Below, piece by piece: positions 27,616-37,832 of a stretch of DNA of 50,886 nt (the stretch's first letter is position 1; each line of letters begins with the position of its first letter). The DNA is taken from the NCBI GenBank assembly GCA_017455525.1, contig JAFTAP010000071.1, positions 1-50,886 on the forward strand. The letters are read 5' to 3'. The notes under the pieces were generated by a model. It was not told the DNA's origin. It worked only from the letters and a program-made list of their open reading frames with translations, and made no database searches. Origin of the DNA: Lachnospiraceae bacterium. GTDB lineage: Bacteria; Bacillota; Clostridia; Lachnospirales; Lachnospiraceae. The position numbers and the translations under genes are program-made.

Positions 27616-27923
27616 TTCTTTGTTTTTCTTTTCCTTCTTTCAGCACGAGCCGCTCTGATTTCGTCATTTATCTCCTCCAATGACATTTCCGGAAAGCTTT
27701 CAGCCTCAGAACGAATATCATCTATTGCTTTTCTGGCCTCTGCTTTTGTCATCTGTTTTTGCGGAAGCACCGCCGGAAACGGCAAACCGCGAACCATTCG
27801 GGTACGCTCCATAAACATACGAAATGCCGTATTTAAATCCATTCCCATTGCCTCATAGATCGCCACGCAATCCTCTCGAAGAGTTTTATCCGACCTGAAT
27901 TGATTTAATACCTGCTCTGCCAT
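27612..27923 (-). CDS. RelB/DinJ-family antitoxin
   Basis: 103 residues from ATG 27923, 5-6 bp after GGAGGTG; a longer start at 27995 adds a non-family tail. The N-terminal ribbon-helix-helix type region shows FRSDKTLREDCVAIYEAMGMDLNTAFRMF, the RelB/DinJ signature. The C-terminal half is charged and helical (KAEARKAIDDIRSEAESF), fitting a toxin-binding tail. It is paired with the PIN gene rather than the more usual RelE toxin. Confidence 0.85.
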   Translation of the reverse strand: MAEQVLNQFRSDKTLREDCVAIYEAMGMDLNTAFRMFMERTRMVRGLPFPAVLPQKQMTKAEARKAIDDIRSEAESFPEMSLEEINDEIRAARAERRKRKTKK

Positions 27924-28056
27924 AAGAACACCTCCATACATCAAATACAATACAATTACTTTTTTATGTATTCTGTATGTATAGTTTAACTCCAATCTTA
28001 ATCAGAATCAATACCAAATCATAATCTTTCTACGCCCCTACGCTCCGATCCTCCAA

Positions 28057-29568
28057 TCACGACACCCTTATATTAGTAAATCCCATAAGATACTCGTCTG
28101 CCTCTGCGGCACAGGCTCTGCCCTCGGCTATTGCCCAGACGACGAGGGACTGCCCTCTGTGCATGTCTCCTGCCGTAAATATACGCTCCTTTGAGGTGTG
28201 GTAGCTGTCCTGAGTTGTCTTTATCACATTTCTCTCCGTAAGCTCCACGCCAAAGGCTTCCGCTGTATAGCTCTCACAGCCTGTGAAACCGGCAGCTATA
28301 AGAAGCAGATCACATGGTATCTCCTGCTCACTGCCTTCCACAAGCTTCATGTTACGACCTTCAAATGCGACCTTCGAGGTAACTATCTTTTTAAGATTTC
28401 CCTTCTTGTCGGTGATATAATCCTTCACCGTAGTCTCATATATCCTCGGATCATGTCCGAAAAGCTCTATGGCTTCCTCATGCCCGTAGTCTGTCTTTAA
28501 GACCTTCGGCCACTCCGGCCAGGGATTGCCCTCTGTCCTGTCTTTCGGCGGTTCAGGCATCATCTCTAAAGCAGTGACAGACTTGCAGCCATGCCTTATC
28601 ACTGTGCCTATACAGTCATTTCCGGTATCTCCGCCGCCGACTACGACCACATTCTTACCCTTTGCGGAAATAAAATCCTTCCCGCTCATGAAATCAGAAA
28701 CGCTCCGATCACCTATCCCATCCTCTCTGTCAATAAGAGATTTAGTAGTGCTCTTTAAGAAATCAACGGCATAATAAATCCCGCTTATCTTATCCAAATC
28801 CGCGCCCTTAAGAGACCTCGCCTGCTTCGCTCCACAGGCAAGAATCACAGCGTCGTAATCACGCATAAGTTCATCAGCCGGTATGTCCCTGCCGACATTC
28901 ACTCCGGTAATAAAGGAAACTCCCTCGTCCTCCATAAGCTTCCTTCTCCGCTTAATGACAGATTTATCAAGCTTCATATTAGGTATGCCGTACATGAGAA
29001 GCCCTCCGATGCGGTCGTCCCTCTCATAGACGGTAACACTGTGTCCTCTGTGATTCAGCTCATCCGCCGCGGCAAGCCCGGCAGGACCGGAGCCAACGAC
29101 AGCTACCCTCTTACCGCTCCTGACCATAGGTATCCTGGGCTTGATATATCCCTGCTCAAAGGCTTTCTCTATGATATAAAGCTCATTGTCATGCACTGTC
29201 ACGGCATCCCCGTGCTCGCCGTTTATACACGCCTTCTCGCAGAGCGCAGGACAAACCCTTCCCGTAAACTCAGGGAAGTTACTGGTCTTTATAAGTCTTG
29301 ATAAAGCATGCTCCGCATGACCGTGATACAGCGCATCGTTCCACTCAGGGATAAGATTATGCAAGGGACAGCCCGTCACCATGCCCTTAAGTCTCATAGC
29401 CGACTGGCAAAAAGGCACACCGCAGTCCATGCATCTCGCTCCCTGCTCCATCCTCTCCTTATCAGAAAGCGGAAGATGAAATTCCTTAAAATTCTTCACC
29501 CTTTCCTTTACTGGAACGTCGATATTATTCATTCTCTCATATTCTAAAAATCCCGTAGCCTTACCCAT
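28057..29568 (-). CDS. gltD: glutamate synthase small subunit (NADPH)
   Basis: 503 residues. The N-terminal cysteine motif ARCMDCGVPFCQ and CPLHNLIPEWN, with FTGRVCPALCEKACINGEHG, binds 4Fe-4S clusters. FAD-binding VAVVGSGPAGLAAADEL (~150) and NADPH-binding VVVVGGGDTGNDC (~300) domains follow. It supplies electrons to GltB for making glutamate from glutamine and 2-oxoglutarate. It sits 250 bp after gltB, with a large palindrome between the two. Confidence 0.97.
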   Translation of the reverse strand: MGKATGFLEYERMNNIDVPVKERVKNFKEFHLPLSDKERMEQGARCMDCGVPFCQSAMRLKGMVTGCPLHNLIPEWNDALYHGHAEHALSRLIKTSNFPEFTGRVCPALCEKACINGEHGDAVTVHDNELYIIEKAFEQGYIKPRIPMVRSGKRVAVVGSGPAGLAAADELNHRGHSVTVYERDDRIGGLLMYGIPNMKLDKSVIKRRRKLMEDEGVSFITGVNVGRDIPADELMRDYDAVILACGAKQARSLKGADLDKISGIYYAVDFLKSTTKSLIDREDGIGDRSVSDFMSGKDFISAKGKNVVVVGGGDTGNDCIGTVIRHGCKSVTALEMMPEPPKDRTEGNPWPEWPKVLKTDYGHEEAIELFGHDPRIYETTVKDYITDKKGNLKKIVTSKVAFEGRNMKLVEGSEQEIPCDLLLIAAGFTGCESYTAEAFGVELTERNVIKTTQDSYHTSKERIFTAGDMHRGQSLVVWAIAEGRACAAEADEYLMGFTNIRVS

Positions 29569-29608
29569 AACCTATCTTCCTTTCTTAGTATTATAAATAC
29601 AACGTACC

Positions 29609-29814
29609 AAGCTTCCGTGTGAATGTATATTTACTGAAGGAATTTGGGAGCCGTTTTTAGCTTGAACGAAATCCACTCCCCGTAAGCACTTAGTTTGAGC
29701 GTTAAGATATGCGAGATTTATCGAGCATATTAGCTCAAGCTTAGTGCGTCGCGGGAGTTAGTTCGGGCAAGCGTTGGCTCTGACTGAAGTAAATATACAT
29801 TCACACGGAAGCTT
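29609..29814. repeat. 206-bp palindrome with perfect 27-bp ends between gltB and gltD
   Basis: The 27 bases at 29609-29635 (starting AAGCTTCCGTGTGAATG) are exactly the reverse complement of 29788-29814. Inside, partial pairing continues (ACTCCC / GGGAGT, GCACTTAG / CTTAGTGC, TTTGAGC / GCTCAAG) to the centre ATATGC..GCATAT near 29712. It would fold as a long hairpin in the gltB-gltD transcript and ends 4 bp from the gltB stop. No coding seen. Confidence 0.8.
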
Positions 29815-29818
29815 TCAC

Positions 29819-32800
29819 TTACTTAGCTATCGCATTAAACGCCTCGATCTCCGCGTTTTCCCTGGATAATCCCTGCTCCTCAAACCGCCCTATCGCCGTA
29901 AGCATCATCTGATAATCCCTCGGTATTATCTTTTTAAAGTCCGATATATAGGACTTAAAATTCTTAAGTATCTCTCCTGCAAGCTTAGATCCTGTCTCCT
30001 TCTCATAGTCTGAAAGAATACCTTTCAGCTCCTCTATATCATACTTATCCCGAAGCTCCTCCATGTTCACCATGTCTTTATTTATCCTTCGATACAGCGA
30101 ATGATCCTTGTCGAGCACATAAGCTATTCCGCCGCTCATGCCCGCCGCGAAATTCTTGCCGGTAGAACCTAGTATCACAGCCCTGCCCCCTGTCATGTAT
30201 TCAAGACCGTGATCTCCCACGCCCTCGCATACGGCAGTCGCTCCCGAATTTCTCACGCAGAACCTTTCACCCGCTACCCCGCAGATGTAAGCCTTCCCGG
30301 AGGTAGCGCCATAGAGCGCAACGTTTCCAATGATGATGTTCTCGGAAGCATTAAATATTGATTCTTTAGGAGGAATCACTATGAGCTTTCCCCCGGAAAG
30401 GCCCTTGCCAAAGCCGTCGTTCGCATCCCCGTAAAGGCGTACGGTTACGCCCTTAGGAATAAACGCCCCGAACGACTGTCCGCCGCCGCCTGCGGCTTCT
30501 ATCAGATAGCTGTCATCATCAAGCTTATCCTGCCCGTATCTTCTTGTTATCTCAGAGCCGAATATAGTCCCGAAAGCCCTGTCGGTACTGGATACATCAA
30601 GCCTGACGCTTCTCTCATTCTTATCAAGCATGGGAAGCAGCACCCTCTCATCAGGCGTGCGCTCCGTATGGAAATCATAGAGGCTGTCCTTATCAAAATG
30701 TCTCCTGTCATATCCCGCAAAGGCAGGATTTAATATGTATGACATATCAACCCGCTCAGCCCTTGATAAAGCAAGCTTGTCCTTAATCTTAAGACAATCA
30801 GAACGTCCGACCATCTCATCTATAGTCCTGAATCCAAGCTTCGCCATTATCTCTCTCAGCTCTTCTGCTATGAACCTCATGAAGTTCATTATATATTCAG
30901 GCTTGCCCGTGAATCTTTTCCTGAGTTTTTCATTCTGCGTTGCTATCCCTACGGGGCAGGTGTCCTTAGAGCAAACCCTCATCATCATACAGCCCATGCA
31001 TACGAGAGGCGCCGTAGCGAATCCGAATTCCTCCGCCCCAAGCAGTGCGGCTATAGCGACATCCCGTCCCGACATAAGCTTACCGTCGGTTTCAAGCACT
31101 ACCCTGTCCCTAAGCCCGTTCTCTATAAGGCTGTGATGCGCCTCAGCGACTCCAAGCTCCCACGGAAGCCCCGCCCCATGCACCGATGAAAAGGGAGCAG
31201 CCCCCGTGCCGCCGTCATAGCCTGATATTAGAATAAGACCTGCCCCCGCCTTAGCAACGCCGGACGCTATAGTGCCTACTCCCGACTCCGACACGAGCTT
31301 CACGGATATCCTTGCGTCACGGTTAGCATTCTTAAGGTCGTAAATAAGCTCCGCCAGATCCTCTATCGAATAAATATCATGGTGTGGCGGTGGCGAGATA
31401 AGAGAAACTCCCGGAGTAGAGCATCTTATCTTTGCTACCCACGGATAGACCTTCTTTCCCGGCAGATGTCCGCCCTCGCCGGGCTTTGCTCCCTGAGCCA
31501 TCTTTATCTGTATCTCCTTAGCGGAATTTAAGTAAGCAGACGTCACTCCGAATCTCCCCGATGCTACCTGCTTTACTGCCGAGTTCCTGATAGTACCGAA
31601 ACGCTCCGGATCCTCGCCTCCCTCGCCCGTATTTGATTTACCGCCAAGTGTGTTCATTGCTATCGCTATAGTCTCATGCGCTTCTTTGGATAACGAGCCG
31701 TAGGACATAGCCCCGACCTGAAAACGCTTTACTATGTCATCGACGCTTTCAACCTCATCTATAGACACGCCATCTCCCACCGGAGCAAAGTCAAGCAACC
31801 CCCTTAAAGTATGCGGTCTTGATTCATCATCAACCATTCCCGAATATACCTTGAACTGCTCATAGTCATTATTCCTCACAGCCTGCTGTAAATTAACGAT
31901 AGTCTCAGGATTATAGAGATGATCCTCCTTATCCTTACCGCTCCTTAAGCTGTGAAAGCCTGTAGAATCCAGCGTAGTATCTACGGTAAGTCCCAGCGGA
32001 TCAAAGGCGTGGTCATGCCTGAAGGCTGTCTCCTGCTCGATCTCCGCTATGCCTATGCCACCTACACGGCTCACTGTGCCCGTGAAGTATTTATCGATAA
32101 CTTCCCTTGAAAGCCCTATAGCCTCGAATATCCTTGCCGACTGATAAGACTGTATAGTGGATATCCCCATCTTCGCAGCTATCTTCACTACGCCGCCAAG
32201 CAAGGCTTTATTATAGTCGTCTATTGCAGTATGGTAATCCTTATCGAGTATCCCCTTGTCTATAAGCTCCGCTATGCATTCATGCGCAAGATACGGATTT
32301 ATAGCCCTCGCGCCGAAGCCCAAAAGCGCGGCCATCTGATGCACGTCTCTCGGCTCACCGCTCTCTAAAATCAAAGACACCGCGGTCCTTTTCTTCGTCC
32401 TGACTAAATGCTGCTCAACAGACGATACGGCAAGTAATGAAGGAATAGGAACATGATTCTCATCAACTCCCCTGTCAGATAAGATGATTATATTGCACCC
32501 GTCAGCCGCAGCCCTGTCAACCGCTATATCGAGCTGCTCCAAAGCTTTTTCAAGCGAGGTATTCTTATAGTAGAGCATAGAGATAACTCTTGCCTTATAG
32601 CCCGGTCTGTCAAGCGACCTTATCTTAAGCAGGTCAACGCCTGTAAGTATCGGGTGGTTTACTTCAAGCACCGCACAGTTTCCGCTCTTTTCATTCAGAA
32701 GATCGCCGTCAGAGCCTATATATACGGTAGTGTCGGTTACGACCTTCTCCCTTAAGGAATCTATAGGCGGATTCGTAACCTGAGCGAAAAGCTGCTTGAA

Positions 32801-34381
32801 ATAATTAAATAAAAGCTGATGATCTTTAGACAGCACCGCAAGAGGCACGTCATGCCCCATAGATACGGTAGGCTCCACGGCATTCTCCGCCATCGGAAGT
32901 ATCTGCTTCATCACGTCCTCATAGGTATAGCCGAACGCCTTATACAGTTTATCCCGCATAGCCTGGTCATGTGTTTCGATCTTTTTATTCGGTATAGGAA
33001 GCGTAGCAAGGTGCAGCAGATTACTGTCTATCCACTCCCCGTAAGGCATACGCTTTGAATACCTTTCCTTACATTCTTCGTCTGATATGATCCTCTGCTG
33101 CTTAGTATCGACAAGGAGCATCTTCCCCGGTTCAAGCCTTGATTTCTTTACGATATGCTCCGCCGGAATGTCCAGTACGCCAACCTCGGACGATAGTATA
33201 AGCCTTCCGTCGTCCGTCACATAATATCTTGAAGGCCTTAATCCGTTGCGGTCAAGCGTTGCTCCGAGTACCTCACCGTCAGAGAATATGATAGCCGCGG
33301 GACCGTCCCAGGGCTCCATCATCGTCGCATAGTAGTGATAGAAATCCTGCTTCTCCCTGTCCATGTATTCCCCGTGCTTCCAGGGCTCAGGAATCGTCAC
33401 CATCATGGCAAGCGGAAGCTCCATCCCGTTCATGTATAAGAATTCAAGAGTATTATCAAGCATCGCAGAATCAGAACCCGACGATGATATGACAGGATAT
33501 ATCTTGTCGATATCATCCTTAAGGAGATTAGGACGCATGGTTTCCTCTCTAGCAAGCATCCTGTCCGCATTGCCCCTTATCGTATTTATCTCGCCATTAT
33601 GCGCTATCATACGGTAAGGATGAGCCCTGTTCCATGACGGCGTAGTGTTAGTGGAAAACCTCGAATGAACTATCGCTATCGCAGTCTCATAATCAGGATC
33701 TCTTAAGTCATCATAAAATTCTCTTAACTGTCCCACAAGGAACATGCCTTTATATACGATAGTACGTGACGACAAGGAGCAGATATACGTGTCCTCCGAA
33801 GACTGCTCAAACTCACGCCTTACGACATAAAGCCTTCTGTCAAAATCTATGCCCTTACCAACTCCAGCCGGACGCTCTATTACGCACTGTTCTATTGCGG
33901 GCATGCAGTCTACGGCGACCTGCCCTAAAATCTCCGGCTTAGTAGGCACCCTTCGCCAGCCTAAGAGCTTCATTCCCTCCTTCTCTGCTATAAGCTGCAG
34001 CATTCTCTTTGCGAAGGTCCTCTTAAGACTGTCAGACGGAAGGAAGAACATGCCTACGCCATAGTCGCCCTCATCTCCTATATCAATCCCTGCATCGGGC
34101 AGAGCCTTAGAGAAGAACTTATGAGATATCTGAAGCAGTATCCCTACTCCGTCTCCGACCTTTCCCGTAGCGTCCTTTCCCGCCCTGTGCTCAAGCTTCT
34201 CTACTATTGACAGCGCATCGGAAAGCACCTTAGAGTCCTTATGTCCGTCGATATTTACGATTGTCCCTATGCCGCAGGCGTCATGCTCAAAGTTTTCCCA
34301 AGGCATAGCTGGGTCTCGCCTGAGGCTTGCCGGTACCTTTCTGATTTTGCTAATATTATTGTAATATTTTTCATTTCCCAT
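29819..34381 (-). CDS. gltB: glutamate synthase large subunit
   Basis: 1520 residues, full length. A 35-residue propeptide precedes Cys36 (HDACGIG), the N-terminal nucleophile after processing. The class II glutaminase domain is followed by the central domain, the FMN-binding synthase domain (GGKSNTGEGGEDPERF, KPGEGGHLPG) with cysteines CMGCMMMRVCSKDTCPVG for the 3Fe-4S cluster, and the C-terminal beta-helix (GLSGGKLIV, GMSGGIAYV). With GltD it recycles glutamine from GlnA to glutamate. It starts 33 bp after pyrG, so it is probably in one transcript with it. Confidence 0.98.
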   Translation of the reverse strand: MGNEKYYNNISKIRKVPASLRRDPAMPWENFEHDACGIGTIVNIDGHKDSKVLSDALSIVEKLEHRAGKDATGKVGDGVGILLQISHKFFSKALPDAGIDIGDEGDYGVGMFFLPSDSLKRTFAKRMLQLIAEKEGMKLLGWRRVPTKPEILGQVAVDCMPAIEQCVIERPAGVGKGIDFDRRLYVVRREFEQSSEDTYICSLSSRTIVYKGMFLVGQLREFYDDLRDPDYETAIAIVHSRFSTNTTPSWNRAHPYRMIAHNGEINTIRGNADRMLAREETMRPNLLKDDIDKIYPVISSSGSDSAMLDNTLEFLYMNGMELPLAMMVTIPEPWKHGEYMDREKQDFYHYYATMMEPWDGPAAIIFSDGEVLGATLDRNGLRPSRYYVTDDGRLILSSEVGVLDIPAEHIVKKSRLEPGKMLLVDTKQQRIISDEECKERYSKRMPYGEWIDSNLLHLATLPIPNKKIETHDQAMRDKLYKAFGYTYEDVMKQILPMAENAVEPTVSMGHDVPLAVLSKDHQLLFNYFKQLFAQVTNPPIDSLREKVVTDTTVYIGSDGDLLNEKSGNCAVLEVNHPILTGVDLLKIRSLDRPGYKARVISMLYYKNTSLEKALEQLDIAVDRAAADGCNIIILSDRGVDENHVPIPSLLAVSSVEQHLVRTKKRTAVSLILESGEPRDVHQMAALLGFGARAINPYLAHECIAELIDKGILDKDYHTAIDDYNKALLGGVVKIAAKMGISTIQSYQSARIFEAIGLSREVIDKYFTGTVSRVGGIGIAEIEQETAFRHDHAFDPLGLTVDTTLDSTGFHSLRSGKDKEDHLYNPETIVNLQQAVRNNDYEQFKVYSGMVDDESRPHTLRGLLDFAPVGDGVSIDEVESVDDIVKRFQVGAMSYGSLSKEAHETIAIAMNTLGGKSNTGEGGEDPERFGTIRNSAVKQVASGRFGVTSAYLNSAKEIQIKMAQGAKPGEGGHLPGKKVYPWVAKIRCSTPGVSLISPPPHHDIYSIEDLAELIYDLKNANRDARISVKLVSESGVGTIASGVAKAGAGLILISGYDGGTGAAPFSSVHGAGLPWELGVAEAHHSLIENGLRDRVVLETDGKLMSGRDVAIAALLGAEEFGFATAPLVCMGCMMMRVCSKDTCPVGIATQNEKLRKRFTGKPEYIMNFMRFIAEELREIMAKLGFRTIDEMVGRSDCLKIKDKLALSRAERVDMSYILNPAFAGYDRRHFDKDSLYDFHTERTPDERVLLPMLDKNERSVRLDVSSTDRAFGTIFGSEITRRYGQDKLDDDSYLIEAAGGGGQSFGAFIPKGVTVRLYGDANDGFGKGLSGGKLIVIPPKESIFNASENIIIGNVALYGATSGKAYICGVAGERFCVRNSGATAVCEGVGDHGLEYMTGGRAVILGSTGKNFAAGMSGGIAYVLDKDHSLYRRINKDMVNMEELRDKYDIEELKGILSDYEKETGSKLAGEILKNFKSYISDFKKIIPRDYQMMLTAIGRFEEQGLSRENAEIEAFNAIAK

Positions 34382-34414
34382 AGCTATGATTCCTCCTAAA
34401 AATGCTTAGCTATT

Positions 34415-36019
34415 CTATTTCTGTCCTTTTATCGATGCCTCTATGAGCCCCTTAAAGAGTGGGTGCGGCCTGTTAGGGCGGCTCTTGAATTCAGGATGCG
34501 CCTGAGTCCCTATAAAGAAAGGATGCTCCGGCAGCTCGCACATCTCAACTATATGACCATCGGGAGAAGTCCCGGAAAGCTTCAAGCCATGAGCGGTGAG
34601 CATCTCACGATAATCATTATTGACCTCATATCTGTGACGATGTCTCTCATTTATAATGCTCTGATTATATAGCCCGTAAGCTCTCGAATCCTCAGCCAGC
34701 ACGCAAGTGTATGAGCCAAGCCTTAAAGTTCCGCCTATCTCCGTCACTCCCTTCTGATCCGGCATCAGATCTATCACGGGATACTTCGTCTCAGGATCAA
34801 GCTCGGTCGAGTGAGCCCCGTCAAGACCGCAGATATGCCTTGCGTATTCCACTATCACAAGCTGCATGCCAAGACAGATTCCAAGATACGGCAGCTTATT
34901 CTCCCTCGCATATCTTATTGCGCTTATCATTCCCTCGACTCCCCTGTCTCCAAAGCCTCCGGGCACTATTAACCCGTCCGCATCCTTAAGAACGCTTGCC
35001 GCTCCCTCATCGGTTACCTGCTCGGAATCGATCCATTTGATATCAACAACCGCATGATTATCGATCCCGCCATGCTTTAATGCCTCAACCACGGAAATAT
35101 ACGCATCATGAAGAGACGTATATTTGCCGCAAAGGGCTATGGTGACATGCTTCGTCGGGTTCTTGATCTTCCGTATCATATCGTTCCAATCCGAAAGATC
35201 AGGCGTGCGATTTTCGATTTTTAGGGCATTACAGACTGCTCCCGCAAGATTTTCTTCCTCCATTGCTACAGGAACCTCATACAGATATTCCTGATCGAGA
35301 TTATTCAGCACGCATTCTTTTGGCACATTGCAGAAGAGAGCTATCTTATCCTTCAGATTATCATCAAGCGGATACTCCGAGCGGCACACTATTACATTCG
35401 CATGAAGCCCAAGCCCCTGCAGCTCTCTTACCGACGCCTGCGTTGGCTTCGTCTTCATCTCCTGAGAAGCCTTTAAGTAAGGTATGAGCGTCACGTGAAC
35501 CAAGATGACATTATCCTGCCCCATTTCATTCTGAAACTGCCTGATCGCCTCAAGGAAAGGCTGGCTTTCTATATCGCCTACTGTTCCGCCTATTTCTATT
35601 ATCGCAATATGCGTGTCATTATCGCTTGTATTCCTGTAGAACCGGCTCTTTATCTCATTAGTGATATGCGGTATGACCTGCACCGTGCCTCCGCCGTAAT
35701 CACCGTGACGCTCCTTGTTAAGCACCGACCAGTATATCTTGCCTGTCGTCACGTTGGAGTTAAAATTAAGGCTCTCATCTATGAAGCGTTCGTAATGACC
35801 GAGATCTAAGTCCGTCTCCGTGCCGTCGTCTGTCACGAAGACCTCCCCGTGCTGCAAAGGGTTCATAGTGCCGGGGTCGATATTTATATAAGGGTCGAAT
35901 TTCTGCATCGTCACCTTATATCCCCTTGCCTTCATGAGCCTGCCAAGCGATGCCGCCGTGATCCCTTTGCCAAGTCCTGACACGACTCCCCCTGTTACGA
36001 ACACATATTTAACGCACAT
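34415..36019 (-). CDS. pyrG: CTP synthase
   Basis: 534 residues, start ATG after GGAGGCAGAT. The synthase domain opens [22 protein letters not shown] with [16 protein letters not shown]-type sequence, and the C-terminal glutaminase domain has nucleophile Cys in YLGICLGMQ and a final HPEFKSRP. It converts UTP and glutamine to CTP. It follows asnB by 80 bp and precedes gltB by 33 bp; all are glutamine-linked enzymes. Confidence 0.98.
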   Translation of the reverse strand: MCVKYVFVTGGVVSGLGKGITAASLGRLMKARGYKVTMQKFDPYINIDPGTMNPLQHGEVFVTDDGTETDLDLGHYERFIDESLNFNSNVTTGKIYWSVLNKERHGDYGGGTVQVIPHITNEIKSRFYRNTSDNDTHIAIIEIGGTVGDIESQPFLEAIRQFQNEMGQDNVILVHVTLIPYLKASQEMKTKPTQASVRELQGLGLHANVIVCRSEYPLDDNLKDKIALFCNVPKECVLNNLDQEYLYEVPVAMEEENLAGAVCNALKIENRTPDLSDWNDMIRKIKNPTKHVTIALCGKYTSLHDAYISVVEALKHGGIDNHAVVDIKWIDSEQVTDEGAASVLKDADGLIVPGGFGDRGVEGMISAIRYARENKLPYLGICLGMQLVIVEYARHICGLDGAHSTELDPETKYPVIDLMPDQKGVTEIGGTLRLGSYTCVLAEDSRAYGLYNQSIINERHRHRYEVNNDYREMLTAHGLKLSGTSPDGHIVEMCELPEHPFFIGTQAHPEFKSRPNRPHPLFKGLIEASIKGQK

Positions 36020-36099
36020 ATCTGCCTCCCTGCCCCATGTTCACTTTTGCATGTGACCGACTCCAACTGCCTATCGGTATATCCGTCCGTTATGATCAT

Positions 36100-37692
36100 C
36101 TAAATCGCGTCTCCTGACTTTCCGTAATTTGAAAGCACCCTAGCGGAAGGGTCGTTCACATTGCAGCCCTCCCACTCCTTATTAGGCATCCAGAAATCCT
36201 GTATCATCCCGGCATTGCCAGGATAATATTCTTCAAATATCTCCCTATACAGCAGGCTTTCTTTCGTAAACGGCGTGCAATACGGATACTTATCTGCCGC
36301 ATCACTAAGATCGGTGTCGCTGTATCTGCCCTCTGCATATTCCTTTAAGTCATCTACGAGCGAGTGTCCTACCGCATCGGAAAACGCCGCCTTATCTCGC
36401 CATAAGATGCTGTCAGGTAATATTCCGTCCTTTTCAAAAGCATGGCGAAGAAGAAATTTTCCGCACCCGTATGTATTCATCTTAATTGCGGGATCTATGC
36501 TCATCACATACTTTACAAACTCCGTATCCCCGAAGGGCACTCTCGCTTCTAAGGAGTTAACGGATATGCTCCTGTCGGCCCTGAGCACATCATACATATG
36601 TATCTCATCTATCCTTTTCTTAGACTCCGCCTGAAAAGCCGAAGCGTCAGGGGCAAAGTCCGTGTACTTATAGCCGAAAAGCTCATCCGATATCTCCCCC
36701 GTAAGCAGGACTCTCACATCCGTATTCTCATGTATCGCCTTACAGCAAAGATACATTCCCATAGACGCCCTAATGGTCGTGATATCCCAAGTGCCTAAAA
36801 GCTTTATAAGCTCAGGCAGCGTGTTTATTATTTCCTCCTTCGTCATATAAAACGGAGTATGCTCCGCTCCGATATAGTCGGCGGCTTCCTTTGCGAAGCC
36901 TAAATCTATCGGATCCAAATCCATGCCTATAGCAAAGGTCCTTATCTTCTTCCCAAGTATCTTCGCTGATATGGCGCATACAAGCGAGGAATCAAGCCCT
37001 CCAGACAGCAAAAAACCTAGCGGAGCATCAGCGTCAAGCCTGTCCTCTACTGCCTTGATAAGTCTCTCCCTTATTCCCTCGCATATCTCATCGACATCAC
37101 CCTTAATAAATTCCTTAACCTCCGTGAGATTCTCAAACCTGTGAAATGAACCGTCAGCATAATAATGTCCCGGCGGAAAAGGCATGACCTTGTCACATAG
37201 CTTCACGAGGTTCTTTGGCTCGGATGCGAAGGCTATGCTGCCCGATACCTTAAGATAACCAAAATAGAGCGGTCTTATCCCTATCGGATCTCTTGCGGCT
37301 ATATAGCTGTCCTTTGCGGAATCATAGATCACAAGAGCAAATTCCGAACCAAGCATAGGAAACATCGATAAACCGTATTCATGATACAAGGGAAGCAGTA
37401 TCTCGCAGTCAGAATCGCTTGCGAAATCATATCCCTTTGTCTTCAATTCCTCTCTGATCTTACGAAATCCATATATCTCGCCGTTGCACACGACCTTATC
37501 CGATCCCAGCGAGAAAGGCTGCATGCCCTCAGGAGTGAGTCCCATTATCGCAAGCCTGTGGAAGCACATATACCCCGAAGCCGTCTCCTCTATCCTGCTG
37601 TCGTCAGGTCCCCTTGATACCGTCTCGTTAAAGCTCTCTATGAAGTCCTCTCTCCTAAGGCTCTTATCCGTCAATGTCATTATCGAACACAT
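36100..37692 (-). CDS. asnB: asparagine synthase (glutamine-hydrolysing)
   Basis: 530 residues. It begins MCSIM, so Cys2 becomes the N-terminal nucleophile. The class II glutaminase domain (SRGPDDS, CFHRLAIMG, CNGEIYGFRKI) is followed by the synthetase domain with the pyrophosphate loop LLSGGLDSSLVCAI (~227) and LTGEISDELFGY. It makes asparagine from aspartate, glutamine and ATP. Its leader carries a nitrogen-type promoter and hairpin (37723-37797), giving it a promoter separate from glnA. Confidence 0.96.
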   Translation of the reverse strand: MCSIMTLTDKSLRREDFIESFNETVSRGPDDSRIEETASGYMCFHRLAIMGLTPEGMQPFSLGSDKVVCNGEIYGFRKIREELKTKGYDFASDSDCEILLPLYHEYGLSMFPMLGSEFALVIYDSAKDSYIAARDPIGIRPLYFGYLKVSGSIAFASEPKNLVKLCDKVMPFPPGHYYADGSFHRFENLTEVKEFIKGDVDEICEGIRERLIKAVEDRLDADAPLGFLLSGGLDSSLVCAISAKILGKKIRTFAIGMDLDPIDLGFAKEAADYIGAEHTPFYMTKEEIINTLPELIKLLGTWDITTIRASMGMYLCCKAIHENTDVRVLLTGEISDELFGYKYTDFAPDASAFQAESKKRIDEIHMYDVLRADRSISVNSLEARVPFGDTEFVKYVMSIDPAIKMNTYGCGKFLLRHAFEKDGILPDSILWRDKAAFSDAVGHSLVDDLKEYAEGRYSDTDLSDAADKYPYCTPFTKESLLYREIFEEYYPGNAGMIQDFWMPNKEWEGCNVNDPSARVLSNYGKSGDAI

Positions 37693-37722
37693 AACCGCTC
37701 TCCCTCTTCTGCAAATAACGAC

Positions 37723-37797
37723 AAAGGCGCCCGGATTTCTCCAAGCGCCTTTGCTTTCATATTTAGAAATTCTAATTCATCATCCCGATTTTTGCAA
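37723..37797 (-). promoter_or_regulatory. nitrogen-type promoter plus attenuator hairpin, asnB copy
   Basis: Minus strand: -35 TTGCAA (37792-37797), 17-bp spacer, -10 TAGAAT (37769-37774). The leader carries GAAAGCAAAGGCGCUUGG. AAAGGCGC pairs with GCGCCUUU (37723-37752) with an inner GGA-GAAA-UCC hairpin, followed by GUCGUUAUUU. The alternative AAGC-[AAAGGC]-GCUU hexaloop is at 37743-37756. The asnB ATG is ~30 nt further. Confidence 0.8.
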
Positions 37798-37832
37798 CAA
37801 TGAATTTTAATTTTACTTTAACCTCTTTTATA

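Noticed and set aside
28198-36000. Many plus-strand frames across gltD, gltB and pyrG
   Set aside because: They are shadows of highly conserved full-length enzymes on the minus strand.
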